Assembly (NCBI GenBank): GCA_903837495.1
Contig: CAILUT010000009.1
Location: forward strand, 1-64,000
Origin: an uncultured Flavobacteriales bacterium
GTDB taxonomy: Bacteria; Bacteroidota; Bacteroidia; CAIKAF01
Direction: 5' to 3'
DNA length: 64,000 nt
Made by a program: the position numbers and the translations under genes. The notes under the pieces were generated by a model. That model did no database searches and had not been told where the DNA came from. It worked only from the letters and a program-made list of their open reading frames with translations. Of the stretch, positions 8,889-18,659 are shown piece after piece (position 1 is the stretch's first letter; every line of letters begins with the position of its first letter).

Positions 8889-9332
8889 ATGAACGCCAAC
8901 ATTGAAACCAAGTATGGAGTAATGAAGTTTGAATTGTTTGTGGAGGAGGCTCCAGGAACTGCCCAGAACTTTATCAAATTGATTAAAGAAGGATTTTACG
9001 ATGGACTCACCTTTCATCGGGTTATTCCGGGCTTTGTAGTCCAAGGCGGATGCCCTAGGGGCGACGGAACGGGAGGTCCAGGTTACCGGATTAAATGTGA
9101 AACATCGGCGCCACGGCAGCTGCACGATCGGGGTGTTTTAAGCATGGCCCATGCCGGAAAAGACACCGGAGGCTCTCAGTTTTTTATTGTGCATAGCCGA
9201 AACACCACAGCCCATTTAGATGGAGTGCATACCTGTTTTGGTAAAATGACGGAAGGCGATGAAATTTTGAGCCAAATTAAGGGAGGAGATCAAATGATTT
9301 CCGTAACCATAGAAGAAACTACTGCCCCATGA
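8889..9332 (+). CDS. Cyclophilin-type peptidyl-prolyl cis-trans isomerase
   Basis: [39 protein letters not shown]. Confidence 0.93.
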   Translation: MNANIETKYGVMKFELFVEEAPGTAQNFIKLIKEGFYDGLTFHRVIPGFVVQGGCPRGDGTGGPGYRIKCETSAPRQLHDRGVLSMAHAGKDTGGSQFFIVHSRNTTAHLDGVHTCFGKMTEGDEILSQIKGGDQMISVTIEETTAP

Positions 9333-9817
9333 ACGGCCTTATGAGTACCAATCCCTGTGTGGTTGTAAAGCGCAAAAACATGCAGGAGGTATTGGAATAT
9401 TGTTTGGACCAACGAATGGCGATTCGTGCTTTGCCTAGAGGCACTGGAGATGAATGGGAGTTGGAGCTTTTTCCTGACAATCACCTTCAAGCTGTGGCTT
9501 TGGGTATGTTTTTAAGGGAACATAAACTGGAATTGCTTGGCTTTGGAACGCCCAGTTCAGCCCCAATTCAAAAAACCAAGCCCAAGCGAAACGAAAAAAA
9601 GGCAGAACAGCCGGTTGATATTCAAACGAAATCCGATCCGATTCAGGTTGCTTCCAATTCTATTTCCGTTCAGGAAGCCACCATAAACAGCCTGCCTGCT
9701 TTTGCGGCGACGCCCTCTGAATCGGTTTTTCAAATTGAAACTACCCCAACGTTAGAAGGAAAGCCTTCTGGCCTTGGTCTGTTTGAAGGCGACAATGAAG
9801 AAGCGCCCTTTTCCTGA
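9329..9817 (+). CDS. Hypothetical protein
   Basis: ATGA overlap with cyclophilin gene; ends just before lysS start. Confidence 0.65.
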   Translation: MNGLMSTNPCVVVKRKNMQEVLEYCLDQRMAIRALPRGTGDEWELELFPDNHLQAVALGMFLREHKLELLGFGTPSSAPIQKTKPKRNEKKAEQPVDIQTKSDPIQVASNSISVQEATINSLPAFAATPSESVFQIETTPTLEGKPSGLGLFEGDNEEAPFS

Positions 9818-9845
9818 AATTTGGTTTGAAGAACACCGTTTTTTT

Positions 9846-11372
9846 ATGAGTACAGAATTACCCTTAAGTGAGCAGGAAGCAATTCGCAGGCAGTCTTTAG
9901 AACAGATTCGAGCCGCTGGAATAGACCCGTATCCGGCCGATTTGTATCCGGTTAATGCAGCGGCCAAAGACATTTTAGCGCAATTCACAGATGAATCGGC
10001 TGGGATTTGGACCGAAATTTGCCTGGCCGGACGTTTGATGAGCAAACGCATTCAGGGGAAAGCCAGTTTCGCTGTTTTAATGCAAGACGGCGTACGCATT
10101 CAGCTCTATGTAAACCGCGATGAAATTTGCCCAGGCGAAAACAAAGAGGGGTACAACCAATTGTTTAAAAAATGGTTGGATATTGGCGACATTATCGGGG
10201 TGAAAGGGTATGTATTTAGAACCATGGTGGGCGAAATAACCCTGCATGTTCAGGAGTTAACTTTGCTGAGCAAATGCCTAAGGCCTTTACCCATAGTAAA
10301 AACCGATGCCGAAGGAAACGTGTACGACGCGTTCTCCGATCCAGAGTTAAGGCACCGCATGCGGTATGTGGATTTAATTGTGAATCCGGAGATTCGAGCT
10401 ACTTTTATTGCACGCAGCCGCATTGTTTCGGCCATGCGGTCTTTTTTTGATGCCAAAGGTTGGCTTGAAGTAGAAACCCCCATATTGCAATCGGTACATG
10501 GTGGAGCGGCCGCCCGGCCTTTTAAATCGCACCACCAGGCCTTAGACGTCCCTCTGTTTTTGCGCATTGCGAACGAATTGTACTTGAAGCGCTTGTTGGT
10601 TGGTGGGTTAGACGGAGTATATGAAATCGGCAAAATGTTCCGCAACGAGGGTATGGATAAAACCCACAACCCGGAATTTACCTCGATGGAAATTTACGTG
10701 GCGTACAAAGATTACGAATGGATGATGAATATGGTGGAGGAATGCCTGGCATACATTTCTGTGAGCGTTTTTGGCAGCACTCAGGCTGAATATGGTGCGC
10801 ACCGCATCAATTTTCAGGGGCCGTATGCCCGTATTCCTTTGTTTGACGCCATTATGCAACAAACAGGGGTCGATGTGTCGGGCATGAACGAACAGGAATT
10901 GCGGGAACAATGCCGGCAGTGGAACATCTCAACCAGTCCCGAAATGGGCAAAGGAAAGTTGATTGATCAAATTTTTGGGGAAAAGGTGGAAAAGTCCTTG
11001 ATTCAACCCACCTACATTACCGATTATCCAATTGAAATGACCCCCTTAGCCAAAAAGCACCGCAGCAAGGAAGGTTTGGTTGAACGTTTTGAATTGTTCA
11101 TTTGCGGCAAAGAAGTAGCCAATGCCTACTCGGAATTGAACGATCCCATTGATCAGCGGCAGCGTTTTGAAGAGCAATTGGCCTTAGCCAATCGGGGCGA
11201 TGCAGATGCTATGGCATTGGACGAGGATTTTTTGAAAAGCATGGAATTTGCTATGCCACCCGCCTCGGGTTTGGGGATTGGCATTGACCGGCTTGTGATG
11301 ATGATGACCAACCAAACCTCTATACAGGAAGTCTTGTTTTTTCCACAAATGCGGCCTGAAGGAGGAAAATGA
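9846..11372 (+). CDS. lysS: Lysyl-tRNA synthetase (class II)
   Basis: FRNEGMDKTHNPEFTSMEIYVAY; GLGIGIDRLVMMMTNQTSIQEVLFFPQMRPE; start MSTELPLSEQEAIRRQ. Confidence 0.95.
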   Translation: MSTELPLSEQEAIRRQSLEQIRAAGIDPYPADLYPVNAAAKDILAQFTDESAGIWTEICLAGRLMSKRIQGKASFAVLMQDGVRIQLYVNRDEICPGENKEGYNQLFKKWLDIGDIIGVKGYVFRTMVGEITLHVQELTLLSKCLRPLPIVKTDAEGNVYDAFSDPELRHRMRYVDLIVNPEIRATFIARSRIVSAMRSFFDAKGWLEVETPILQSVHGGAAARPFKSHHQALDVPLFLRIANELYLKRLLVGGLDGVYEIGKMFRNEGMDKTHNPEFTSMEIYVAYKDYEWMMNMVEECLAYISVSVFGSTQAEYGAHRINFQGPYARIPLFDAIMQQTGVDVSGMNEQELREQCRQWNISTSPEMGKGKLIDQIFGEKVEKSLIQPTYITDYPIEMTPLAKKHRSKEGLVERFELFICGKEVANAYSELNDPIDQRQRFEEQLALANRGDADAMALDEDFLKSMEFAMPPASGLGIGIDRLVMMMTNQTSIQEVLFFPQMRPEGGK

Positions 11373-12220
11373 AACAGCCTTTTCTGTTTTTGATCTTGGG
11401 TCTTGCCCTGGTGTTTTCCGTTGGATTGCCCGCTCAAAAGCTTTGGCCCATTGAAGGACAGGAAGGAACCTTGATGGTGCAAGCTGGCCCAAATCACTCT
11501 GAAGCCTGGCTGGGAAATAGCCCCAGCGAAGGTTTCATTCCTTTTGCTTCAGGGGCACTCCCCTTGCCCTTTTCGCACAACCGCTTTTTGGCCTTGACTT
11601 GGGTGGACGTCCGAAATTTAGTTCGGGTATATCAAACCCATTCAGAAACAACCCAGTCCGATGCTTTTATTTGCCTAGAGTCCTTGGCCGATTGGCAGTT
11701 TAAAACCGAGTGTTTTGACCTTGAAACAGGAAAATGGGCGTATTCTATGAGTCGAGATGCACGTCCCTCCATTTTACTAAGACCTGCAGGGTTCAACTCG
11801 GAATCCGATACCAGGTCGTTTCTGCAATCTCTGCCATGCGCAGCCCAAGATTCTGTTTGCCGCCGCTTGGCCATGCCCGCCTTAATGGCCCTGTTGAGTG
11901 AAATGGATTCGGTGGCTTTGCTTCATACCCATACCAATGCAACAGAGGTTTTGACTTTGCAGCATGAATTGCAAACCTTTTTGGAGCGGGGTGCGGGCAA
12001 AACCTTGATGGATTTTAGACGAACCACCCAGGCTCAGGCTTTTTTTTCTGAACCCCATGAAACAGCCGCCCTGTGGAAGGCCTACGACCGCCTTGCCAAC
12101 CACTACATCGAAACACGAAATTGGGGGCCGGCCTTACTGCTTTTGAATACCCTAAAGCGGGTTTACCCTGGAGATTTGACAATTCAATCTCGAATTAAAC
12201 AGGCGGAGCAAGTTCAATAA
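11369..12220 (+). CDS. Hypothetical secreted protein
   Basis: Signal peptide MKQPFLFLILGLALVFSVGLPAQ; ATGA overlap with lysS. Confidence 0.6.
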   Translation: MKQPFLFLILGLALVFSVGLPAQKLWPIEGQEGTLMVQAGPNHSEAWLGNSPSEGFIPFASGALPLPFSHNRFLALTWVDVRNLVRVYQTHSETTQSDAFICLESLADWQFKTECFDLETGKWAYSMSRDARPSILLRPAGFNSESDTRSFLQSLPCAAQDSVCRRLAMPALMALLSEMDSVALLHTHTNATEVLTLQHELQTFLERGAGKTLMDFRRTTQAQAFFSEPHETAALWKAYDRLANHYIETRNWGPALLLLNTLKRVYPGDLTIQSRIKQAEQVQ

Positions 12221-12262
12221 ACCTATTTGCCGCCTTTAGGGCACAGAATTCCCTGAAAGACC

Positions 12263-12270
12263 TATCTTTG
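12263..12270 (+). promoter_or_regulatory. TATCTTTG -7-like box
   Basis: 22 nt before ATG 12292. Confidence 0.4.
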
Positions 12271-12291
12271 CACCTTAGTTGCAAAAAACAG

Positions 12292-13029
12292 ATGAACCCT
12301 TGGTATGCTTCTTGGTTCGATTCTCCATTCTATCCGTTGCTGTACAAGCATAGAGATGAACAAGAGGCGGCCGATTTTTTAGACCTTTTGCTGCAAAAAC
12401 TAAAATTGCCTCAAAAAAGCCGCATCCTTGACCTGGCTTGTGGTCGGGGCCGGCATTCCCGATTTTTGCATTCCAGGGGCATGCAGGTGCATGGAGTTGA
12501 CCTGTCGCCCAGCAGCATTTCCGATGCCAATTTACTGGCTACCCAGGGGCTAAGTTTCGAAATAAGGGACATGCGCATGCCCTGGCCTAATCCTACCTTT
12601 GATTTGGCGCTAAGCCTATTTACCAGTTTTGGCTATTTCGACAGCGATGAAGAAAACGGGAAGGTTTTAAAGGCCCTAAGAACGGCCATACACCCGGGCG
12701 GTTTTGTGCTGCTTGATTTTTTTAACAGCCAAAAAGTACTCGCAGGATTGGGGCAGGTGGAGCAACAGCAACAGCAAATTGGGGGCTACACTTTTTTTAC
12801 CCAAAAACGGGCAGATAAAGGCAGTATTGTAAAAGACATTCAGGTGAAATCGGCCGACAAAGAATGGGAGTTTACCGAACGCGTTCGGGCCTATTCCAAA
12901 CAAGAATTGATTTTATTGTGCACAGCAGCAGGGCTAGAGCCCATTCAAATTTGGGGCAGTTATACCCTAGATGATTTTGACCCCAACCATTCGGAGCGTA
13001 CTATTTTGTTGATGAAACCCCAATTATGA
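12292..13029 (+). CDS. Class I SAM-dependent methyltransferase
   Basis: RILDLACGRGRHSRFLHSRGMQVHGVDLS. Confidence 0.85.
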   Translation: MNPWYASWFDSPFYPLLYKHRDEQEAADFLDLLLQKLKLPQKSRILDLACGRGRHSRFLHSRGMQVHGVDLSPSSISDANLLATQGLSFEIRDMRMPWPNPTFDLALSLFTSFGYFDSDEENGKVLKALRTAIHPGGFVLLDFFNSQKVLAGLGQVEQQQQQIGGYTFFTQKRADKGSIVKDIQVKSADKEWEFTERVRAYSKQELILLCTAAGLEPIQIWGSYTLDDFDPNHSERTILLMKPQL

Positions 13030-13760
13030 GCTCATTTCTGTTGATTTCTGCTTTGCTTTTTTTTCCGGCATTTTTGGTAGGTATCTTTGTCTTAAAGCGT
13101 CCGCTGAAAAAACCTTCCCTAGGCTTTATGCTCGCCTTTTCGGGTTCTTTTTTATTGAGCATCACCATTACCCATTTGTTGCCTGAGGTTTTTCATGGGC
13201 ATCAGCATTGGTTGGGAGCCGTGGTGTTGGCTGGATTTTTTGTGCAGATTGTTTTTGATGTGTTTTCGGGTGGGGTAGATCATGGGCATGAAGAAATGGC
13301 ACATCAGCACCAAGGTCATACCCATGGCGGGAAGACTACTTTGTCGCTTTGGGGAGTTTTGCCGGCCGTTTTCTTGCACGGTTTGATTGAGGGTATTCCC
13401 TTGTTTTATATACAGCAGTTTAACCACCCACTCGTTCTTGCCATTGCCTTTCACAGTGTGCCTGTGGTGGCGGTTTTTGCTAATTTGTTAAGGGGGCACG
13501 GATTGGGCATACGGCAACGGTTTATGCTGATTGTTCTGTTTTCGGTCATGCCTATTTTAGGGATGTTGCTGGGCGGAGTCCTTTCTGCCAGCAATCAATC
13601 CGTTTGGGCCTTGCTTTTTCCGGCTCTTGCAGCGGGTGTCTTTTTAAACATGGCTACTACAATTTTGTTGGAGTCGGGCCATGAACACCATTACAAATGG
13701 AGGCGGTTGTTGTTCATTTTGCTGGGCCTGATTTTGGGTTTGTCGTTTCACTTGAATTAA
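13026..13760 (+). CDS. ZIP family metal transporter
   Basis: His-rich loop HGHEEMAHQHQGHTHGG; HGLIEGIPLFY..AIAFHSVPVV. Confidence 0.85.
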   Translation: MSSFLLISALLFFPAFLVGIFVLKRPLKKPSLGFMLAFSGSFLLSITITHLLPEVFHGHQHWLGAVVLAGFFVQIVFDVFSGGVDHGHEEMAHQHQGHTHGGKTTLSLWGVLPAVFLHGLIEGIPLFYIQQFNHPLVLAIAFHSVPVVAVFANLLRGHGLGIRQRFMLIVLFSVMPILGMLLGGVLSASNQSVWALLFPALAAGVFLNMATTILLESGHEHHYKWRRLLFILLGLILGLSFHLN

Positions 13761-13791
13761 ACCATTTGGCGGCTTTTGATGTTTAATAAGC

Positions 13792-14289
13792 GTGAATTCA
13801 AATGCATTGCTTTTTCTCATCACGTTTTTAGTGATTCCGCTGTGCTCCTGTGCTCAATCAAACCCCCAAGCCATGAAATTCCCCCTGCAGAAGACCGATG
13901 AGGATTGGAAAAAACAACTCAGCCCCGAGCAATACAAAGTACTTCGGCTAAAGGGCACGGAGCGTCCGTATTCGGGTGCATTGTACACCTTAAATGAGCC
14001 AGGTATTTACCGGTGTGGCGGCTGCGGAAATCCGCTGTTCGAAGCCGATACCAAATTCGATGCGCATTGTGGTTGGCCCAGTTTTTACGCCCCAGTAAAG
14101 AATGAAGCGATAGCGGAAGAATCCGATTACAGCCATGGAATGCTGCGCACTGAGGTGATGTGCAGCAATTGCGGAAGCCACCTAGGGCACGTATTTCCAG
14201 ACGGACCTGCACCCACCGGATTGCGGTATTGCATCAATTCGATTTCGTTGGATTTTAAGCCCTTGAAATCAGAGCTTCCAGTAGAATAG
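13792..14289 (+). CDS. msrB: Peptide-methionine (R)-S-oxide reductase, exported/lipoprotein form (GTG start)
   Basis: [59 protein letters not shown] at 13792; VIPLCSC signal. Confidence 0.93.
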   Translation: MNSNALLFLITFLVIPLCSCAQSNPQAMKFPLQKTDEDWKKQLSPEQYKVLRLKGTERPYSGALYTLNEPGIYRCGGCGNPLFEADTKFDAHCGWPSFYAPVKNEAIAEESDYSHGMLRTEVMCSNCGSHLGHVFPDGPAPTGLRYCINSISLDFKPLKSELPVE

Positions 14290-14341
14290 AACTTAAGTAA
14301 GCCGGACATTTTATTACATTTGTTGAATATAATCAACAGGT

Positions 14342-17300
14342 ATGTCCCTCAATAAACAGTTTGCCCTTTTAAATCATGGATTAGGTTGGTTGGTCACCTT
14401 AATCGCGTTGGTGGTATATGGTTTAACCATGGAAGACACCGTTAGTTTTTGGGATTGCGGCGAGTTTATTGCCTCGGCCCAAAAATTGCAGGTGGGGCAC
14501 CCCCCCGGGGCCCCTTTGTTCGCCTTGTTGGGCCGCCTGTTCATTGTATTGGGCGGAGACAATCCGGAGACGGCAGCCCTTATGGTCAACTGGCTTTCGG
14601 TTGCTGCAAGTGCATTGACCATCGGATTCTTATTTTGGACCATTACTGGTTTGGTTCAAAAGATTTATAAAGTACAAGACAAAAGCAAGGAGCTGAACTG
14701 GACAATGGTACGGGTGGTTGAAACCATGGGTGCCGGCTTGGTGGGCGCATTGGCTTATACATTTAGCGACACGTTTTGGTTTTCGGCCGTAGAGGGCGAA
14801 GTATATGCCACCTCTAGCTTGTTTACCGCTGCGGTATTTTGGGCCATGTTGAAATGGGATGCAGAAGTAGATCGAGGTGAAGCTTCGGCAGATCGGTGGA
14901 TTATTTTGATTGCCTATTTGATGGGTTTGTCGATTGGGGTCCACTTGTTGAACTTATTGACCATTCCGGCCATCGGACTTTTGTATTACTACAAAAAGTA
15001 CAAAGTTAGCCAGCAAGGTTTGGTGTATGCCTTAGGTATTTCGGTGGCCGTGTTGGTCTTTGTACAGTACGGAATCATACCCGGTACCATAAAATACACA
15101 GCTACCTTTGAACGGTTCTTTACCAACTCCCTTCAGCTTAGCTTCGGCACCGGTTTTTTGTTCTCCCTTTTGGTTCTAGTTTTGGGGCTGGCGGCCAGCA
15201 TTTATTATACCCAAATTAAAGGAAAAACCTTAGCCAATTTAGGTCTATGGGTTGTTGCGGTTATCATTGTGGGGTATTCCTCTTACGGGGTTATCTTTAT
15301 TCGTTCCATGGCCAATACACCAATGGATGAAAACAACCCTGAGGATGTATATTCTATGATTTCGTATTTGAATCGAGATCAATATGGAGACCGGCCCCTG
15401 TTTTATGGGCAGTATTTCGATGCCAGGTTGATTGGGATTTCGGATGGCAATCCCGTTCGAATGAAGTTGTATGTAGTTAAAGACGAATCGGGCAAAGAGG
15501 TTGGCAGTTTTGGGTTGAAGCACGATGCGGAATCCTTTCTTGCCGCTCAAAAAGGCAGTGCTTCAATGAAGATTGACCACGAATATCAAATCATTGAATA
15601 CAAGCCCAAGTACAGTTACGAGAAAAGCCGGCAAACGGTGTTTCCGCGCATGTACAGTGCCCAAGGCTCGCATGTGAATGCATACAAAGATTGGACAGGC
15701 TTGGCAGAGGGCCAAAAGGCAGGAGGCAAAGAAAACTTATCGTTTTTCTTCAACTATCAAATGCGTTGGATGTACTTCCGTTATTTCTTCTGGAACTTTG
15801 TTGGCCGAGAAAACGACAGCCAAGGGCATGGTGAGCAGGGCAGTGGGCATTGGATTTCAGGAATTTCATTCATCGATGAAATGATTACAGGCATACCCCA
15901 GGACAATCAGCCGGACAAATGGGCCAAGAACCCCGGCAGAAATACGTATTACTTTTTGCCCCTGATTTTGGGCTTGCTGGGCTTAGCCTTTCAGATTTAC
16001 AAAGATCCCCGCGGTTCGGCAGTGGTGGGGATGTTGTTTTTCTTAACCGGCTTGGCCATTGTTATTTATTTAAACCAAACTCCGTATCAACCCCGGGAGC
16101 GGGATTATGCCTATGCTGGCTCTTTCTATGCCTTTTGCATTTGGGTGGGAATGGGCGTTTTGGCCTTGGTGCATGGAGCTCAAAAGTACTTGAATAAAAC
16201 AGGAGTGCCGGTGGCTTTGGCTTCGACGCTGGTTGCCTTAGGTATGGCGCCTGTGCTGTTTGGTTTGCAAAACTGGGACGACCACGACCGGTCAAACCGC
16301 TACACCGCCAGGGATTTTGCATACAACTACCTGAACAGCTGTGAGAAAGATGCGGTGTTGTTTACCAATGGCGACAACGATACCTTCCCGCTTTGGTATT
16401 TGCAAGAGGTAGAAGGAGAGCGGAGGGACGTACGCGTAGTGAATTTAAGTTTGTTGAATACCGATTGGTACATCAATCAAATGAAACGCAAAGCCTACGA
16501 CGGGGTTCCTGTGCAGTTTTCTTTGACCGAACCGGAATACAGGGGCAGTACGCGGGACCAGGTATTGATGGACAAATCCAACGACAAATACTACACCGTT
16601 CAAGAACATTTGGATTGGCTTCGCCGCTCGGATGGCAAAAACATGACCTCGATTCAAGGGGGTGAATTGCTGTACTATTTGCGTTCAAACAAATTTATTT
16701 TGCCCATTGATTCGGCCAAAGTAGTTCAGGCTGGATTGGTTACTGCCGAAGAAATGGCGGGATTGCCTAAGGAACTGCGCTGGGAGATTCCCAAATCCTA
16801 CGTTTTGAAAAGCGAAGTAATGCTGTTGGACTTGTTGGCCTCCTTTAAATGGGACCGCCCCATGTCCTTCTCGGTAACCGTAGGAACGGAGAACTACCTA
16901 GGTTTGGATAAATTCTTCCGTCTTGATGGCTTGGCCTACCGCTTGATGCCCAAAGAAATGAACCCAGAGGTGAAAGGGCAAACGGGGGGAGTCGGCATTG
17001 AAACCACCTACAAGAGCTTCATGGAAACCTTTAAATGGGGCAACATGAATGGGGAAGGGGTGTATTTAGATGAGACGAATCTACGCATGACCATGAATTT
17101 TAGGAGCAATTTTGTGCGCTTGGCCACCGCCTTGTTGAACAAAGGCGACAAGGTTCGGGCAGAAAAAGTGTTGGACCGTGCCCAAGAATTGATGCCCGAC
17201 CATAAAATGGCCTACGATTACTTTAACGTATTGATGGCGGATTTGTACAGGCAAATGGGTCAAAAAGAAAAGGCGTTGAAGTTGGCCACCGAATTGGAAG

Positions 17301-17437
17301 CCAAGTTTAGTGAAGAACAAACCTACCTGCGGCGCGTGCGTGTTCGCGATTCCGGACTAAATCAGGAACTGCAGCGGGCCGATTACTTTGTGCAGGCCGT
17401 TGCCAGTTTGAAAAAGCAACTGGAGTCGGCCTCTTAA
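14342..17437 (+). CDS. DUF2723 family multi-pass membrane protein (GT-like)
   Basis: N-term YGLTMEDTVSFWDCGEFIASAQKLQVGHPPGAPLFALLGRLF. Confidence 0.88.
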   Translation: MSLNKQFALLNHGLGWLVTLIALVVYGLTMEDTVSFWDCGEFIASAQKLQVGHPPGAPLFALLGRLFIVLGGDNPETAALMVNWLSVAASALTIGFLFWTITGLVQKIYKVQDKSKELNWTMVRVVETMGAGLVGALAYTFSDTFWFSAVEGEVYATSSLFTAAVFWAMLKWDAEVDRGEASADRWIILIAYLMGLSIGVHLLNLLTIPAIGLLYYYKKYKVSQQGLVYALGISVAVLVFVQYGIIPGTIKYTATFERFFTNSLQLSFGTGFLFSLLVLVLGLAASIYYTQIKGKTLANLGLWVVAVIIVGYSSYGVIFIRSMANTPMDENNPEDVYSMISYLNRDQYGDRPLFYGQYFDARLIGISDGNPVRMKLYVVKDESGKEVGSFGLKHDAESFLAAQKGSASMKIDHEYQIIEYKPKYSYEKSRQTVFPRMYSAQGSHVNAYKDWTGLAEGQKAGGKENLSFFFNYQMRWMYFRYFFWNFVGRENDSQGHGEQGSGHWISGISFIDEMITGIPQDNQPDKWAKNPGRNTYYFLPLILGLLGLAFQIYKDPRGSAVVGMLFFLTGLAIVIYLNQTPYQPRERDYAYAGSFYAFCIWVGMGVLALVHGAQKYLNKTGVPVALASTLVALGMAPVLFGLQNWDDHDRSNRYTARDFAYNYLNSCEKDAVLFTNGDNDTFPLWYLQEVEGERRDVRVVNLSLLNTDWYINQMKRKAYDGVPVQFSLTEPEYRGSTRDQVLMDKSNDKYYTVQEHLDWLRRSDGKNMTSIQGGELLYYLRSNKFILPIDSAKVVQAGLVTAEEMAGLPKELRWEIPKSYVLKSEVMLLDLLASFKWDRPMSFSVTVGTENYLGLDKFFRLDGLAYRLMPKEMNPEVKGQTGGVGIETTYKSFMETFKWGNMNGEGVYLDETNLRMTMNFRSNFVRLATALLNKGDKVRAEKVLDRAQELMPDHKMAYDYFNVLMADLYRQMGQKEKALKLATELEAKFSEEQTYLRRVRVRDSGLNQELQRADYFVQAVASLKKQLESAS

Positions 17438-17460
17438 AGAAAGGCAAGCCTTCGCTATTG

Positions 17461-17612
17461 CGGGGCTGCGCCCCCGATTGAACCGGCATTGGCTGAACGG
17501 GAAAGCCAGCCGGCCTTTGCCGAGGAGGCGACCAGGGGGAGCCACCGCAGGCAAACAGGCCGGCAGCTTGACCGAAAGCCAATACAGGTGAAAGCGGGAA
17601 TTGGCGCCCAAA
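17461..17612 (+). repeat. Structured intergenic repeat, copy B
   Basis: gaggcgaccagggggagccaccgc core; GCCGGCCT(17509-17516)/AGGCCGGC(17557-17564), TTTGCC/GGCAAA, ATTGGCT(17488-17494)/AGCCAAT(17577-17583). Confidence 0.8.
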
Positions 17613-17622
17613 TTCCTTGCTA

Positions 17623-17653
17623 TTTGCAAAACCGAAAATTAGGTTTACCTTTG
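17623..17653 (+). promoter_or_regulatory. Putative promoter TTTG-N19-TACCTTTG
   Basis: TTTG 17623-17626; TACCTTTG 17646-17653; about 90-nt leader before ATG 17752. Confidence 0.55.
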
Positions 17654-17751
17654 TCTCAATTCAATAAGGTGTAAAGGTTCTGATCCAGTAGTCCTTAAAT
17701 TTTATTACGCAGCACCGTTTGCCTTACTGAAATCACTTCTTATTTTTTTCC

Positions 17752-18060
17752 ATGAACATTTTTGTAGCAAAGTTGAGTGACCAAACCACCAGCGAAGACC
17801 TAAACCAACTTTTCGCTGAGTACGGCGAAGTAACGTCGGCCAAGGTAATTATGGACCGCGAAACCGGTCAATCTAAGCGTTTTGGATTTGTCGAAATGCC
17901 CAATGACGATGAGGCCAAAAAAGCCATCAAAGAATTGGACCAAGCTGAATACGACAGCCGTCGAATCGTTGTCAAAGAAGCACGCCCAAAAGAAGAACGT
18001 CCGCGTTCTAATTACGGCGGCGGTGGCGGCGGCGGCGGTGGATACCGCGGCGGATATTAA
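17752..18060 (+). CDS. RRM-domain RNA-binding protein with Gly-rich tail
   Basis: MNIFVAKLSDQTTSEDLNQLFAEYGEV..RFGFVEMPNDDEAKKAI; GGGGGGGGYRGGY. Confidence 0.93.
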   Translation: MNIFVAKLSDQTTSEDLNQLFAEYGEVTSAKVIMDRETGQSKRFGFVEMPNDDEAKKAIKELDQAEYDSRRIVVKEARPKEERPRSNYGGGGGGGGGYRGGY

Positions 18061-18077
18061 TTCAATCTGTAAACAGA

Positions 18078-18109
18078 TTTGGATTAATCCAAGGCATTTA
18101 TTATCTTTG
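18078..18109 (+). promoter_or_regulatory. Putative promoter TTTG-N20-TATCTTTG upstream of rimP
   Basis: TTTG 18078-18081; TATCTTTG 18102-18109. Confidence 0.55.
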
Positions 18110-18133
18110 CCTGACGTAAGAGAAAATTGATGG

Positions 18134-18151
18134 AAGGGCCTACAGGCCCTT
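18134..18151 (+). promoter_or_regulatory. Leader hairpin upstream of rimP
   Basis: AAGGGCC-TACA-GGCCCTT followed by T-containing tail ttcgtcattatt; between promoter and ATG 18169. Confidence 0.5.
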
Positions 18152-18168
18152 TCGTCATTATTAAGACC

Positions 18169-18636
18169 ATGAGTGTACGAACTATTTTAGACGAAATTTT
18201 GCCCGAACTGCTGAACGAACACAGTTTGGAGTTGATTGAGCTGAATATACCGGCCGAGCACCGCATTGAAATCTATGTGGACGGGGAAAACAACGTGAGC
18301 ATTGAGCAATGTGCAGCCATCATGCGTCAACTGCGCGGACGTACCGCCGAAGCCTTAGACCCCTTTCACATCATTATCTCTTCCCCAGGTTTAGATAAAC
18401 CCCTTAGGCACCCTCTGCAATTTAAAAAAGCCCTGAATAAATCAATCGAAGTGTTAATGAACAGCGGCGAAAAACATTTGGGCATTTTGACAGAGCACCA
18501 TACAGATTTTTTAAAATTGAACCTGTTTCGCAACACGAAAACCAAATCTGGAGCCAAACCACCCCTCAGCGAAATTGTTCTTGAATTGCCGCTGGCCGAC
18601 ATAAAAAAAACAACAAAACTCATCTTTTTCTCCTAA
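18169..18636 (+). CDS. rimP: Ribosome maturation factor RimP
   Basis: Gene order before nusA-infB; EIYVDGENNVSIEQCAAIMRQLR...ISSPGLDKPL. Confidence 0.9.
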   Translation: MSVRTILDEILPELLNEHSLELIELNIPAEHRIEIYVDGENNVSIEQCAAIMRQLRGRTAEALDPFHIIISSPGLDKPLRHPLQFKKALNKSIEVLMNSGEKHLGILTEHHTDFLKLNLFRNTKTKSGAKPPLSEIVLELPLADIKKTTKLIFFS

Positions 18637-18659
18637 CCTTAGTTAATCTTTTACATCCC

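Noticed and set aside
13792-14289. Possible fusion or frameshift at msrB start
   Set aside because: A GTG start with lipoprotein-type signal explains the frame.
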